DNA of 64,000 nucleotides. Source: Buchnera aphidicola str. G002 (Myzus persicae). GTDB lineage: Bacteria; Pseudomonadota; Gammaproteobacteria; Enterobacterales; Enterobacteriaceae. Under the pieces are notes generated by a model. The model saw nothing but the letters and a program-made list of their open reading frames with translations, searched no databases and was not told the DNA's origin. Positions within the stretch are counted from its first letter, which is position 1, and the number at the start of each line of letters is the position of its first letter. Positions 51,321 to 61,700 of the stretch are shown here, piece by piece. A program made the translations under genes and the position numbers. Location of the stretch: assembly GCF_000521565.1 (NCBI RefSeq), contig NZ_CP002701.1, positions 579,518 through 643,517 on the forward strand, read 5' to 3'.

Positions 51321-53342
51321 TTATTTTTTATGTTTTTTTAATATTTTTTTAAAATGGTATATTTTTAATTTATTTTGTTCTCTCATTTTTAAAGATTTTT
51401 GTGAAAAAATATTTTGATTCCATTTTAAATCTTCTTTAGGTAATTCGAATAAAAATCTACTAGGCGACATATCTAAAACTTGACCATATTGTATTCGCTG
51501 ATCACAATAAGTAAAAAATAATTGTTTTTTTGCTCTAGTAATTCCAACATAAGTTAATCTTCTTTCTTCTTCTATATTATTATCATTAATACTTTTGTGG
51601 TTAGGCAAAATTCCTTCACACATACCAATAATAAAAACTGAAGGAAATTCTAATCCTTTAGAAGCGTGCAATGTCATTAATTGTACTTTATCTTCATAGT
51701 TATTATTTTTGATATTTTTATCAGAAATATCACGTAGTGTCATGCGAGTTACAATTTGACTTAAAGTCATAGGTTTTTCAAATTCATCTCCTTGAAGCAT
51801 ATTTTTAATCCATTTTGACAAAGTATGAATATTATTAATACTATTTTTGATTTTATTAGGTTCTTTTAAAATTTTAGATAACCATTTTTCATATTGGATA
51901 TCATTAATAATATTATCTAGAATTTTAAAAGGTTTTAAATAGAACAATTGCGTAGTTTTTTTTATCCAAAAAGTGAATTTTTTTATTTTATTTATTGTTA
52001 CTTCTCTTAAGATACTTTTCATTTCTATATCATTACTAGCTTCAAAAAAACTTTTATTATTTTTAATAGCCCATTTTTCTAGTTTTTTTAACGTAACTAT
52101 TCCTATTTTCCGAGCAGGCGTATTAATAATTCTCATAAAAGCACAATTATCATTTGGATTAATTATAACACGTAAATAACTTAATAAATCTTTAATTTCT
52201 GGTCGAGAGAAAAATGATGAATTTTCTGAAATATTATATGGAATATTTTCTTTTATTAAAACTTTTTCAATAATTCGAGACTGATAATTGCCTCGATATA
52301 GAATAGCATAATCTTGATATTTTGCTTTTTTTGAAGAGTATTGTTCTGAAATTTTTTTAGCTATTTTTTCTGCTTCATTTTCTTCATTTATACCTACAAT
52401 AACTTCAATTAATTTTCCATATTTTAATTTAGAAAATAATTTTTTTTCTAAGTGATGTAGATTATTAGAAATAAGACTATTGGCAGCTTTTAATATTCTA
52501 CCTGAAGAACGGTAATTGTGTTCCATTTTAATAATTTTTAAATTTGGAAAATCTTTCTTTAATGCAAAAATATTTTTAGGATTTGCTCCTCTCCAAGAAT
52601 AAATAGACTGATCATCATCCCCTACTAATGTAAAATTAGAATCACTTCTAGTAAGCATTTTTATAAATTCATATTGACTATTATTAGTATCTTGATATTC
52701 ATCGACTAACAAGTAAGAAATTTTTTTTTGCCAGCGTTTTTTGATGTTTGTATTTTTTTTTAATAATATTGTGGGTACACAAATTAAATCATCAAAATCT
52801 AATATATTAGATTCATATAAATAAGTATTATATTTTTTATAAATAGATGCGAATTTTATTTCTAAATGAGAACGTGCTAATAACTGAACTTGTTCAGGAG
52901 TATAAAACTTATTTTTCCAATAAGAAATCATATTACTTATTTTTTTAAAAAAATTTATATTATTTTCTGTTTCTTGATTACATATCTTTTTTAATAATGT
53001 TATTTGATCTTTTTCATCAAAAAGAGTAAAATTAGAATTTAATTCTAATGCATCAATTTCTTGTTTGATAATTTCTAATCCTAATGAATGAAAGGTAGAA
53101 ATAATCATTTTTTTTATTTCTATGGTGTTTAAGTATTCTGAGAGACGAACTCGCATTTCATAAGCTGATTTATTAGTAAAAGTTACAGCAGTAATATTAT
53201 TCGCTTGATATTGACAATGATTTATTAAATAAATTATTTTATTGATAATAACTTTAGTTTTTCCAGAACCAGCCCCTGCTAATATTAAACAGGGACCATT
53301 AATAAATTTAATAGCATTTTTTTGAGCACAGTTAAGAGACAT
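51321..53342 (-). CDS. rep: ATP-dependent DNA helicase Rep
   Basis: 673 residues, the same as E. coli Rep. A 3'-5' superfamily 1 helicase that removes proteins ahead of the fork. Walker A LILAGAGSGKTKV near residue 18, motif II LLVDEYQDTNNSQYE near 210, motif III DDDQSIYSWRGAN near 243, motif V LMTLHASKGLEF near 555 and motif VI RRLTYVGITRAKKQL near 596 are intact. It lies between trxA and ilvC as in E. coli. Confidence 0.97.
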   Translation of the reverse strand: MSLNCAQKNAIKFINGPCLILAGAGSGKTKVIINKIIYLINHCQYQANNITAVTFTNKSAYEMRVRLSEYLNTIEIKKMIISTFHSLGLEIIKQEIDALELNSNFTLFDEKDQITLLKKICNQETENNINFFKKISNMISYWKNKFYTPEQVQLLARSHLEIKFASIYKKYNTYLYESNILDFDDLICVPTILLKKNTNIKKRWQKKISYLLVDEYQDTNNSQYEFIKMLTRSDSNFTLVGDDDQSIYSWRGANPKNIFALKKDFPNLKIIKMEHNYRSSGRILKAANSLISNNLHHLEKKLFSKLKYGKLIEVIVGINEENEAEKIAKKISEQYSSKKAKYQDYAILYRGNYQSRIIEKVLIKENIPYNISENSSFFSRPEIKDLLSYLRVIINPNDNCAFMRIINTPARKIGIVTLKKLEKWAIKNNKSFFEASNDIEMKSILREVTINKIKKFTFWIKKTTQLFYLKPFKILDNIINDIQYEKWLSKILKEPNKIKNSINNIHTLSKWIKNMLQGDEFEKPMTLSQIVTRMTLRDISDKNIKNNNYEDKVQLMTLHASKGLEFPSVFIIGMCEGILPNHKSINDNNIEEERRLTYVGITRAKKQLFFTYCDQRIQYGQVLDMSPSRFLFELPKEDLKWNQNIFSQKSLKMREQNKLKIYHFKKILKKHKK

Positions 53343-53413
53343 AAAATATCAATAATGTTAGAATTTAAAAAGTTTTTATTTAATTTTTTAAAGATTTAAT
53401 TTTGTTTGACTTA

Positions 53414-54886
53414 TTATTTTGCAACTGTAATTGTTTTCATTTTTTTCATATAAGATCGTAGTTTACGACCGATAATTTCTACTGGATGATTGCGAATACT
53501 TTCATTTACTTTCTGTAGTTCAATATTATTTACTATATTACAAATAAGTGGACAACCTATATCAGTTTTTTGAATATTATCCGTAAAACTTTTTAGAATA
53601 GGATATGCAGATTCAGAAAAAAGATAACTACCATATTCAGCTGTATCTGAAATAACTACATTCATTTCATATAATTTTTTTCTTGCAATAGTATTTGCTA
53701 TTAATGGTAATTCATGTAATGATTCATAATAAGCAGATTCTTCTATAATTCCAGTCTCAACCATTTTTTCAAAAGATAATTCAATACCAGCTTTTAATAT
53801 TGCCACCATGAAGGTACCATGATCATAATATTCTTGTTCTGATATTTTACCTTTATAAAATGGGGCTTGTTCAAAAGATGTGTTTTTTGTCTCATATCTC
53901 CAATGTAATAATTTTTTATCTTTATTTTTCCAGTCTTCCATCATTTCTGTTGAAAATTTTCCTGAAATAATATCGTCCATGTGTTTTTGAAATAAAGGAG
54001 ATAATATTTTTTTAATTTTTTGAGAAAGATTATAAGCTCTTATTTTAGATGAATTTGATAATCTATCCATCATTAAAGTAATACCGCCGTGTTTTAAAGA
54101 TTCGGTAATAGTTTCCCATCCATATTGTACTAATTTTCCTGAGTAATCTGGGTCATATTTTTCTTTAATTAATTTTTCATAACATACTAATGAAGCTGTT
54201 TGAAGCATACCACATAAAATAGTTTGTTCACCCATTAAATCAGATTTTACTTCAGCTACAAAAGACGATTCAAGTACGCCTGCACGATGTCCTCCGGTAG
54301 AAAAAGCCCATGCTTTTGCTAATTCTAATCCTATATTTTGAAGATCATTTTCATGATGTACAGCAATTAGTGTTGGAACACCAAATCCTCTTTTATATTC
54401 TTCTCGCACTTCTGTTCCAGGACATTTAGGAGCGACCATAATAACAGTGATATCTTTTCTAATTTTTTCGCCAATTTCAACAATATTAAATCCATGTGAA
54501 TAACCTAAACAAGCATTTTTTTTCATTAATGTTTGTAATTCTTTTACAACATTACTATGCTGTTTATCAGGAGTTAAATTAATAACTAAATCAGCATTTG
54601 GTATAAGTGATTCGTAGTCTCCTACCTTAAAGTCATTTTGAGTTGCATTAATCCAAGATGGATTTTTATTTAAAATACTATTTTTTTTAAGCGCATACGA
54701 AATATTTAAACCGGCATCTCTCATATTTAAACCTTGATTTAAACCTTGAGCACCACAACCGACAATAACTATATTTTTATTTTTTAAAATATCGTTTTTT
54801 TTATTAAATTCTTTTTTTTTCATAAAACGACATTTTTTTATTTGATTAATTTTTTGATGAAAATTTAAGGTGTTAAAATAATTCAT
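53414..54886 (-). CDS. ilvC: Ketol-acid reductoisomerase
   Basis: 490 residues (E. coli 491), the long class II form. NADPH-dependent step in valine and isoleucine synthesis. The Rossmann motif [21 protein letters not shown] lies near residue 39 and the Mg-binding region [11 protein letters not shown] near 216. The last enzyme of the pathway, IlvE, is missing from such symbionts and supplied by the host in the known aphid model, so the acid products would leave the cell; this is established knowledge applied by inference. Confidence 0.97.
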   Translation of the reverse strand: MNYFNTLNFHQKINQIKKCRFMKKKEFNKKNDILKNKNIVIVGCGAQGLNQGLNMRDAGLNISYALKKNSILNKNPSWINATQNDFKVGDYESLIPNADLVINLTPDKQHSNVVKELQTLMKKNACLGYSHGFNIVEIGEKIRKDITVIMVAPKCPGTEVREEYKRGFGVPTLIAVHHENDLQNIGLELAKAWAFSTGGHRAGVLESSFVAEVKSDLMGEQTILCGMLQTASLVCYEKLIKEKYDPDYSGKLVQYGWETITESLKHGGITLMMDRLSNSSKIRAYNLSQKIKKILSPLFQKHMDDIISGKFSTEMMEDWKNKDKKLLHWRYETKNTSFEQAPFYKGKISEQEYYDHGTFMVAILKAGIELSFEKMVETGIIEESAYYESLHELPLIANTIARKKLYEMNVVISDTAEYGSYLFSESAYPILKSFTDNIQKTDIGCPLICNIVNNIELQKVNESIRNHPVEIIGRKLRSYMKKMKTITVAK

Positions 54887-54935
54887 AATAAAATGTCCTA
54901 TATTTTTTTAAAAATTTTATGTTTAAGGTGATTAT

Positions 54936-56789
54936 TTAAATATTAAATAGTTTTTTCTTATCTCTAACAGCTCCTTTATCAGCACTAGTTGCAAAAAATG
55001 CATATGCTTTTAATGATGAAGAAACATATCTCTTACGATTAGAAGGTTTGTAAGATGAAGAACCTTTTGATTTTTCTTGTGAAATTCGACGAGATAATTC
55101 CTCTTTTGTAATATTTAAATGGATGGTTCTTTTAGGAATATTAATATCAATGATATCACCATTTTTTACTAAAGCGATCACACCTTGATCTGCTGCTTCA
55201 GGTGAAATATGTCCTATAGAAATTCCTGAAGTACCACCCGAAAATCTACCATCAGTAATTAATGCACATGTTTTATCTAAATTCATAGATTTTAAATATG
55301 TAGTAGGATATAACATTTCTTGCATTCCTGGTCCACCTTTCGGGCCTTCGTAACGAATGACAACAATATTACCTGAAATTACTTGACCATTTAAAATAGC
55401 ATAAACAGCTTCTTCTTGACTTTCGTACACACAAGCAGTACCAGAAAAAATATAGTTTTTTTTATCTATTCCAGCTGTTTTTATTATACAACCATTTTTT
55501 GCTAAATTTCCATATAAAACAGCTAATCCTCCTTCTTGACTATAAGCATATTGAAATGATCTGATGCAACCATTTTTGCGATCACTGTCTAATTCTTTCC
55601 ATCTAAAATCTTGAGAATATGGTTGTATTGTACGAATTCCACCTGGTCCAGCTTGAAACATTTGAATTATATCAGAATTTTTTGTTACTAAAATATCATA
55701 TTTTTCTAATGTTTCTTCTAAACTCAGTTGTAATATATTTCTTGTTGTTTTATGTAATAAATTAACACGATTTAATTCTCCTAAAATACCCATCACACCA
55801 CCGGCTCGATGCACATCTTCTACATGATACAAAGAAGTACTTGGAGCAACTTTACAAAGATGAGGTATTTTTTTAGATAAATTATTAATGTCAGACATTT
55901 TAAAATCAATTTCTGCTTCTTGAGCTGCTGCTAAAAGATGTAAAATAGTGTTAGTTGAACCTCCCATAGCAATATCTAATATCATTGCATTTTCAAAAGA
56001 TTCTTTATTCACGATACTTCTAGGTAGAATTTTTTTGTTATTTTTTTTATAATATTGTTCAGTAATTTGCACTATAGTTTTAGCAGAATTTATGAATAAT
56101 TTTTTACGATCAATATGAGTAGCTAATAATGTTCCATTTCCAGGAAGAGATAAACCCATAACTTCTGTTAAACAATTCATAGAATTAGCTGTAAACATAC
56201 CAGAACAGGAACCACATGTTGGACAAGCAGAACGCTCAATTTCTTTGATTATATTTTCAGATTGATTAGGATTTCCTCCGTGGATAATAGCATCAACTAG
56301 ATCAATTTTTATCGTTTTATTGTTATTTTTTATTTTTCCTGCTTCCATTGGTCCACCAGAAACAAAAACTGATGGTATATTTAAACGCAAAGCAGCCATT
56401 AACATACCTGGAGTAATTTTATCACAATTAGAAATACAAATCATTGCGTCAGCACAATGCGCATTAATGACATATTCTATAGAATCTGCAATTAACTCCC
56501 GTGAGGGTAAAGAGTATAACATTCCAGAATGTCCCATAGCTATTCCATCATCGATCGCTATCGTATTAAATTCTTTTGCCACTCCTCCTAATGTTTTGAT
56601 TTCTTCTGCAATAAGTTTTCCTACTTTTTGTAAATGAATATGCCCTGGAACAAATTCAGAAAAAGAGTTTACAACTGCAATAATTGGTTTTTTAAAATCT
56701 TCATCGGTCATTCCTGTAGCTCGCCATAAAGATCTAGCTCCAGACATATTTCTACCATGAGTAGTTGTAAAAGAACGATATTTAGGCAT
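54936..56789 (-). CDS. ilvD: Dihydroxy-acid dehydratase
   Basis: 617 residues (E. coli 616) from the ATG at 56789 ([17 protein letters not shown]), with GGAG 9 bases before it. A [Fe-S] enzyme of valine and isoleucine synthesis. The cluster cysteines lie in [11 protein letters not shown] near 121 and [19 protein letters not shown] near 192, and SDGRF-type [17 protein letters not shown] near 510. It precedes ilvC by 49 bases, so the two are likely one transcript; ilvA, ilvG, ilvM and ilvE are not here. Confidence 0.97.
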   Translation of the reverse strand: MPKYRSFTTTHGRNMSGARSLWRATGMTDEDFKKPIIAVVNSFSEFVPGHIHLQKVGKLIAEEIKTLGGVAKEFNTIAIDDGIAMGHSGMLYSLPSRELIADSIEYVINAHCADAMICISNCDKITPGMLMAALRLNIPSVFVSGGPMEAGKIKNNNKTIKIDLVDAIIHGGNPNQSENIIKEIERSACPTCGSCSGMFTANSMNCLTEVMGLSLPGNGTLLATHIDRKKLFINSAKTIVQITEQYYKKNNKKILPRSIVNKESFENAMILDIAMGGSTNTILHLLAAAQEAEIDFKMSDINNLSKKIPHLCKVAPSTSLYHVEDVHRAGGVMGILGELNRVNLLHKTTRNILQLSLEETLEKYDILVTKNSDIIQMFQAGPGGIRTIQPYSQDFRWKELDSDRKNGCIRSFQYAYSQEGGLAVLYGNLAKNGCIIKTAGIDKKNYIFSGTACVYESQEEAVYAILNGQVISGNIVVIRYEGPKGGPGMQEMLYPTTYLKSMNLDKTCALITDGRFSGGTSGISIGHISPEAADQGVIALVKNGDIIDINIPKRTIHLNITKEELSRRISQEKSKGSSSYKPSNRKRYVSSSLKAYAFFATSADKGAVRDKKKLFNI

Positions 56790-57021
56790 TGTAGAGAACT
56801 CCAAAATAATATTTTTGAAAATATTATTATTATATATATATATCGATTGAATTTTTTTTTTTTATTAATAATAATAAAAAAATTTTAGTACATATAATGT
56901 TTTTAAAAATTTTTTAAGAATAGTAGGGATTATATTTTGATATAATTTGATTATTGATATTGATGTCAATTTATTTTTGATGGTCAAAGAAATAAAATTG
57001 CTTTCAATTTTTGAATTTTTT

Positions 57022-57098
57022 TGGCAGGGGTGGAAGGATTTGAACCTACAACTTTCGGTTTTGGAGACCGATGCTCTACCAAATTGAACTACACCCCT
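57022..57098 (-). tRNA. tRNA-Trp (CCA)
   Basis: Reverse strand AGGGGTGTAGTTCAATTTGG with anticodon CCA in CTCCAAA, matching E. coli trpT apart from one extra base in the D loop. Terminal CCA is encoded (57022-57024) after discriminator G. Confidence 0.97.
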
Positions 57099-57276
57099 AA
57101 TGATATTAATATGCTTAAAGAAATAATTATATTCTTAATGAGAAAAAAAGTCTAGCTTGTATTTTATATATTTTAAAAATAGTAGATTTAAATGATTTTT
57201 TAGATCTTAAATTTTATTAAAATGATAGAATATAAATTCTATATATTTGAGTATTATTTGAAGGTAAATATTTATT

Positions 57277-58491
57277 ATGAAAACTCCAATTTATTTAGAT
57301 TATGCAGCAACTACACCAGTAGAATTTGAAGTTGCAAAAAAAATGATGAATTATCTCACAATAAATGGAATATTCGGTAACTCTGCATCACGTTCTCATC
57401 AATTTGGGTGGAATGCAGAAGAAGCTGTAGATATTGCACGTAATCAAATATCGGAATTAATTGGAGCAGATTCTCGAGAAATTGTTTTTACTTCTGGTGC
57501 TACTGAGTCAAATAATCTAGCTATAAAAGGTATAGCATCTTTTCATAAAAAAAAAGGCAAGCATATTATTACTAGTAAGACGGAACATAAATCTGTCTTG
57601 GATACTTGTAGATATCTTGAAGGGCAAGGATTTCATTTAACTTATCTTACACCAAAAAACAATGGTATTATTGATTTAGATGATTTAAAAAAAAACATAC
57701 GAAAAGATACTATACTGATTTCTATAATGCATGTAAATAATGAAATTGGTATTATACAAGATATTGATAATATTTCAAAAATTTGTCGTAATAATTCTAT
57801 CTTTTTTCATGTAGATGCAACTCAAAGTTTAGGTAAAATTTCTATAGATTTAAAAAAAGTTTCTATAGATCTAATGTCTTTTTCTGCACATAAAATTTAT
57901 GGTCCGAAAGGAGTTGGTGGATTGTATGTTCGTCGCAAACCACGTGTCCGTTTGTTACCTTCTATCCATGGAGGTGGGCATGAACGAGGAATGCGTTCAG
58001 GAACTTTACCTGTTCATCAAATTGTAGGAATGGGTGAAGCATGTATATTAGCTAAAAGGAAAATAAATGATGATTTTGCTCATTCAACAAAATTAAGAAA
58101 TTATCTTTGGAATGGTATTAAAAATATTGAAGAGGTTTACTTAAATAGTGATTTAAAACAAGGTGTACCTCATATTTTAAATGTTAGTTTTAATTATATC
58201 GAAGGGGAATCATTGATTATGGCACTTAAAGATTTAGCCATTTCATCTGGTTCTGCTTGTACTTCTGCTAGTTTAGAACCTTCTTACGTTTTAAAATCTT
58301 TAGGTATCAAAGATGAATTAGCTCATAGTTCTATTCGTTTTTCCATAGGAAGATTTACGACAGAAGACGAAATTAAACATACGGTTAAATTAGTTCATCA
58401 TGCTATTTATAAATTACGGGAACTTTCCCCTTTATGGGAAATGTTCAAAGCAGGAGTTGATTTAAATAGTATAGAATGGGATCATAATTAA
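57277..58491 (+). CDS. iscS: Cysteine desulfurase IscS
   Basis: 404 residues, the E. coli length. A PLP enzyme that takes sulfur from cysteine for Fe-S clusters and tRNA thiolation. The PLP lysine is in [15 protein letters not shown] near residue 206 and the catalytic Cys is in [16 protein letters not shown] near 328. The C-terminal end that contacts IscU is present. It opens the isc group; iscR, the repressor found before iscS in E. coli, is absent. Confidence 0.97.
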   Translation: MKTPIYLDYAATTPVEFEVAKKMMNYLTINGIFGNSASRSHQFGWNAEEAVDIARNQISELIGADSREIVFTSGATESNNLAIKGIASFHKKKGKHIITSKTEHKSVLDTCRYLEGQGFHLTYLTPKNNGIIDLDDLKKNIRKDTILISIMHVNNEIGIIQDIDNISKICRNNSIFFHVDATQSLGKISIDLKKVSIDLMSFSAHKIYGPKGVGGLYVRRKPRVRLLPSIHGGGHERGMRSGTLPVHQIVGMGEACILAKRKINDDFAHSTKLRNYLWNGIKNIEEVYLNSDLKQGVPHILNVSFNYIEGESLIMALKDLAISSGSACTSASLEPSYVLKSLGIKDELAHSSIRFSIGRFTTEDEIKHTVKLVHHAIYKLRELSPLWEMFKAGVDLNSIEWDHN

Positions 58492-58523
58492 TCATTATAA
58501 TTAATTTAAAGGTAATATTTCAA

Positions 58524-58904
58524 ATGGCTTATAGTAAAAAAGTAATGGATCATTATGAAAATCCACGTAATGTAGGATCTTTTTCTAATTCTGATCTTAA
58601 CGTGGGAAGTGGATTAGTAGGTGCACCAGCTTGCGGTGATGTTATGAAGTTACAAATTAAAGTTAATAATAAAGGTATTATCGAAGATGCTTGTTTTAAA
58701 ACATATGGCTGTGGTTCTGCTATAGCTTCTAGTTCATTAGTTACTGAATGGGTAAAAGGTAAATCTATTAATGAAGCTGAATTAATAAAAAATACTACTA
58801 TAGTAGAAGAATTAGAACTTCCACCTGTAAAGATTCATTGTTCAATTTTAGCAGAAGATGCTATCAAAGCAGCTATTGCTGATTATAAAAGCAAAAAAAA
58901 ATAA
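58524..58904 (+). CDS. iscU: Iron-sulfur scaffold protein IscU
   Basis: 126 residues (E. coli 128). The scaffold on which clusters form. The three cluster cysteines are in APACGDVMKLQ, YGCGSAIASSS and VKIHCSILAE, and the LPPVK motif recognised by HscA is intact. AAAGG lies 8 bases before the ATG. A hairpin follows, where iscA sits in E. coli. Confidence 0.97.
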   Translation: MAYSKKVMDHYENPRNVGSFSNSDLNVGSGLVGAPACGDVMKLQIKVNNKGIIEDACFKTYGCGSAIASSSLVTEWVKGKSINEAELIKNTTIVEELELPPVKIHCSILAEDAIKAAIADYKSKKK

Positions 58905-58923
58905 TCTAATCGTTTATAGTTTG

Positions 58924-58957
58924 GGTGTTGAAAGAATTTTTTTTCTTTCAACATTTA
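58924..58957 (+). terminator. Hairpin between iscU and hscB
   Basis: TGTTGAAAG (58926-58934) pairs with CTTTCAACA (58945-58953), extended by two A-T pairs inside, and TTTAATT follows. It would end or attenuate the iscSU transcript before hscB-hscA-fdx. Confidence 0.65.
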
Positions 58958-58998
58958 ATTCTATTAAAATATTTTATTTATTTAATTAAAGGTTATAA

Positions 58999-59523
58999 AT
59001 GAATTATTTTACATTATTTGATATACCGATAAAATTTAAAATTAATAAAGAATTACTTTCAAAAAATTTTTACAAATTACAATTACAATCTCATCCTGAT
59101 TTATTTATAAACGAGTCTGACTTAACAAAAACAATAGCTTTAGAAAAATCAATAGAGATTAATAAAGGTTATAAAATTTTAAAAAATTCTTTAAGTAGAG
59201 CAATATATTTATTGTCCTTATATGGTTTTAAATTAAAGACTGAAACTATTTTATTAAAAAATAATTCTTTTTTAAAAAAATATTTTTCTTTATATGAAGA
59301 TATAGATAATTTAAAAAAAAATAATTTTAACGGAAAAAAAGTACATTTTTTTTTAAAAAAGATAGAAAAAAAATCTAAACATTATAAAACAATGATGGAA
59401 ACTGAATTTGAAAATAAAAATTATGAAGAAATAATTCCTATAATTGCAAAATTGCTTTTTTTTAAAAAAATAAAAATTAATTTAAAAAAAGAACAGGATA
59501 TATATTTAAGAAAGACAAATTAA
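58999..59523 (+). CDS. hscB: Fe-S co-chaperone HscB
   Basis: 174 residues (E. coli 171). J-domain protein that presents IscU to HscA. It opens NYFTLFDIPIKFKI, and the HPD motif is in QSHPDLF near residue 32. The C-terminal IscU-binding three-helix part is diverged and Lys/Asn-rich but complete. AAAGG lies before the ATG and hscA starts 9 bases after the stop. Confidence 0.95.
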   Translation: MNYFTLFDIPIKFKINKELLSKNFYKLQLQSHPDLFINESDLTKTIALEKSIEINKGYKILKNSLSRAIYLLSLYGFKLKTETILLKNNSFLKKYFSLYEDIDNLKKNNFNGKKVHFFLKKIEKKSKHYKTMMETEFENKNYEEIIPIIAKLLFFKKIKINLKKEQDIYLRKTN

Positions 59524-59532
59524 GGTAATTAC

Positions 59533-61341
59533 ATGATTTTTTTAGAAAAAAAATATAATGAAAAATTATTTTTAGGAATTGATTTAGGTACAACATATTC
59601 CTTAGCTGCTACGGTAAAAAAAGAAGAAATTATTTTCTTATTAGATAATAAAAAACGTTATCTATTACCATCTGTTGTGCATTATAAAAAAAATATTACA
59701 TCAGTAGGTTGGAGTGCTTTAGATCATGTTATTAATGATCCTTTAAATACTATTACTTCTGTAAAACGTTTGTTAGGCCGCTCTATTGAATTTATTAAAA
59801 AAGAGTTTCCTATTTTACCATATTTAATCAATAAAGATGAAAATGGAGGTGTTTTATTTCATACAAATGCTGGTCTTGTTAGTCCTATTGAGGTTTCCAG
59901 TGAAATTTTAAAATGTTTAAAAAAAAGAGCTCTTTTTATTTTTGATCAAGAAATAGATTCAACTATTATTACAGTACCTGCATATTTTAATAATATACAG
60001 AAAATAGCTGTCAAAAAAGCTGCCTTTTTAGCCAAAATTAATTTGATAAGATTATTAAATGAACCTACAGCTGCTGCTATTGCATATGGTTTACAAACAC
60101 ATAAAAAAGGTATCATAATTGTATATGATTTAGGAGGTGGTACTTTTGATGTTTCCATATTAAAGTTAAATAAAGAAATTTTTGAAGTATTAGCGACTAG
60201 TGGAGATTCTAATTTAGGAGGTGATGATTTTGATTCAGCTTTAGCAGATTATATTTTTAAAAAATCTAATGTATCAGATAAATGCAATGATTTTTTTCAA
60301 TCTTTATTACTTCAAACTGCAAAAAAAACAAAATTAAAATTAACTAAATATCATAAAGTTAAAGTTCATTTTTTTGATTGGAAAGGTTACATTACTCGTG
60401 ATGAATTTAATGGAATTATTATTAATTTAGTTCGTAAAACTTTATTAATTTGTTCAGATCTGATCAAAGAAACTAATTTATCAGTAGAAAAAATAGAACA
60501 AGTTATAATGGTTGGAGGATCAACTCGAGTACCATTGGTATTTAAAGAAGTCTCTAATTTCTTTAAAAAACTGCCGTTAAATTCTATTAATCCAGATCAA
60601 GTTGTAGCAATAGGTGCTGCAATGCAAGCAAATATGCTTATTAATAAAAATATAAAAAATAAAACTCTATTGTTAGATGTTATGCCGCTTTCATTAGGCA
60701 TTGAAGTGATGGGTGGTTTTGTTGAAAAAATCATTTTAAGAAATAGTTCTATTCCTATTTCTAAAACAAAAGAATTCACAACCTATAAAGATAATCAAAC
60801 TTCTATTCTTATACATATATTACAAGGAGAAAGAGAGTTAGTACAAGATTGTATTTCATTATCTCGTTTTGTATTAAAAAATATAAAACCACAAAAAGCT
60901 GGATTAGTTCGTATTTTAGTTACATTTCAAGTTGATACTGATGGTTTAATTAATGTCAAAGTATTAGACAAATCTAGTAATAAAGAAAAAAATATTCAAA
61001 TTGATAATAATGTTATTTTACAAAAAATAAATGTATCTAAAATAGTAAAAAATTCACTAGAATATGCTAAAAAAGATTATTATCTAAGAGTTAAAACTGA
61101 AAAAAAAATGGAAGCTATACAAATATTAGAAATTTTAAATACAGCTTTAAAGAAAGATAAATATTTAATTACAGAAAAGGAATTAAAACTTATTAAAGAT
61201 AAACAAAAAAAACTAGAAAAATCTATTAATGAAGATGATTTTTTTTCTATCAAATTGCATGTAAAAGAACTAGAAGATGCAAGTAAAGATTTTTTTTCAT
61301 TACGTTTAAAAAAATCTATAAATTCTTTTACAAAAAAATAA
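59533..61341 (+). CDS. hscA: Fe-S specialised Hsp70 HscA
   Basis: 602 residues (E. coli 616). An Hsp70 that releases clusters from IscU. The ATPase domain has GIDLGTTYSLAATV near residue 15, VYDLGGGTFDVSIL near 197 and MVGGSTRVPLV near 328. The substrate-binding domain and a shortened Lys-rich lid follow from about residue 380. It is followed by fdx, the usual isc order. Confidence 0.96.
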   Translation: MIFLEKKYNEKLFLGIDLGTTYSLAATVKKEEIIFLLDNKKRYLLPSVVHYKKNITSVGWSALDHVINDPLNTITSVKRLLGRSIEFIKKEFPILPYLINKDENGGVLFHTNAGLVSPIEVSSEILKCLKKRALFIFDQEIDSTIITVPAYFNNIQKIAVKKAAFLAKINLIRLLNEPTAAAIAYGLQTHKKGIIIVYDLGGGTFDVSILKLNKEIFEVLATSGDSNLGGDDFDSALADYIFKKSNVSDKCNDFFQSLLLQTAKKTKLKLTKYHKVKVHFFDWKGYITRDEFNGIIINLVRKTLLICSDLIKETNLSVEKIEQVIMVGGSTRVPLVFKEVSNFFKKLPLNSINPDQVVAIGAAMQANMLINKNIKNKTLLLDVMPLSLGIEVMGGFVEKIILRNSSIPISKTKEFTTYKDNQTSILIHILQGERELVQDCISLSRFVLKNIKPQKAGLVRILVTFQVDTDGLINVKVLDKSSNKEKNIQIDNNVILQKINVSKIVKNSLEYAKKDYYLRVKTEKKMEAIQILEILNTALKKDKYLITEKELKLIKDKQKKLEKSINEDDFFSIKLHVKELEDASKDFFSLRLKKSINSFTKK

Positions 61342-61359
61342 TTTAAAAGAGATTAAATA

Positions 61360-61695
61360 ATGCCGAAAATTATATTTTTACCTCATAAAATTATATTACC
61401 TCAAGGAGCTATACTTGAAGCTAAAAAAGGAGAAACAATATTAAATATAGCATTAAAGAATAATATTCAATTAGAACATGCATGTGGTCAATCATGTGCT
61501 TGTAGTACATGTCATTGTATTATAAGAAAAGGATTTCTTTCTCTTTCGGGAGGGTCTGAAAAAGAAGATGATATTTTAGACAAAGCTTGGGGTTTAGAAT
61601 CTGAAAGTCGTTTAAGTTGCCAAGCAATTATTGGAGATGTAGATATTGAAGTAGAAATTCCATTATATAATGTAAACTATGTTACAGAATATTAA
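61360..61695 (+). CDS. fdx: [2Fe-2S] ferredoxin of the Isc system
   Basis: 111 residues, equal to E. coli Fdx. The cluster cysteines lie in [15 protein letters not shown] near residues 41-54 and [10 protein letters not shown] near 87. It supplies electrons for cluster assembly. Ends the isc group, converging on der with 5 bases between the stops; iscX of E. coli is absent. Confidence 0.97.
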   Translation: MPKIIFLPHKIILPQGAILEAKKGETILNIALKNNIQLEHACGQSCACSTCHCIIRKGFLSLSGGSEKEDDILDKAWGLESESRLSCQAIIGDVDIEVEIPLYNVNYVTEY

Positions 61696-61700
61696 TTTTT

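Noticed and set aside
56320-56637. Plus-strand ORF of 105 codons inside ilvD
   Set aside because: Antisense to the conserved dehydratase core, with no independent support.
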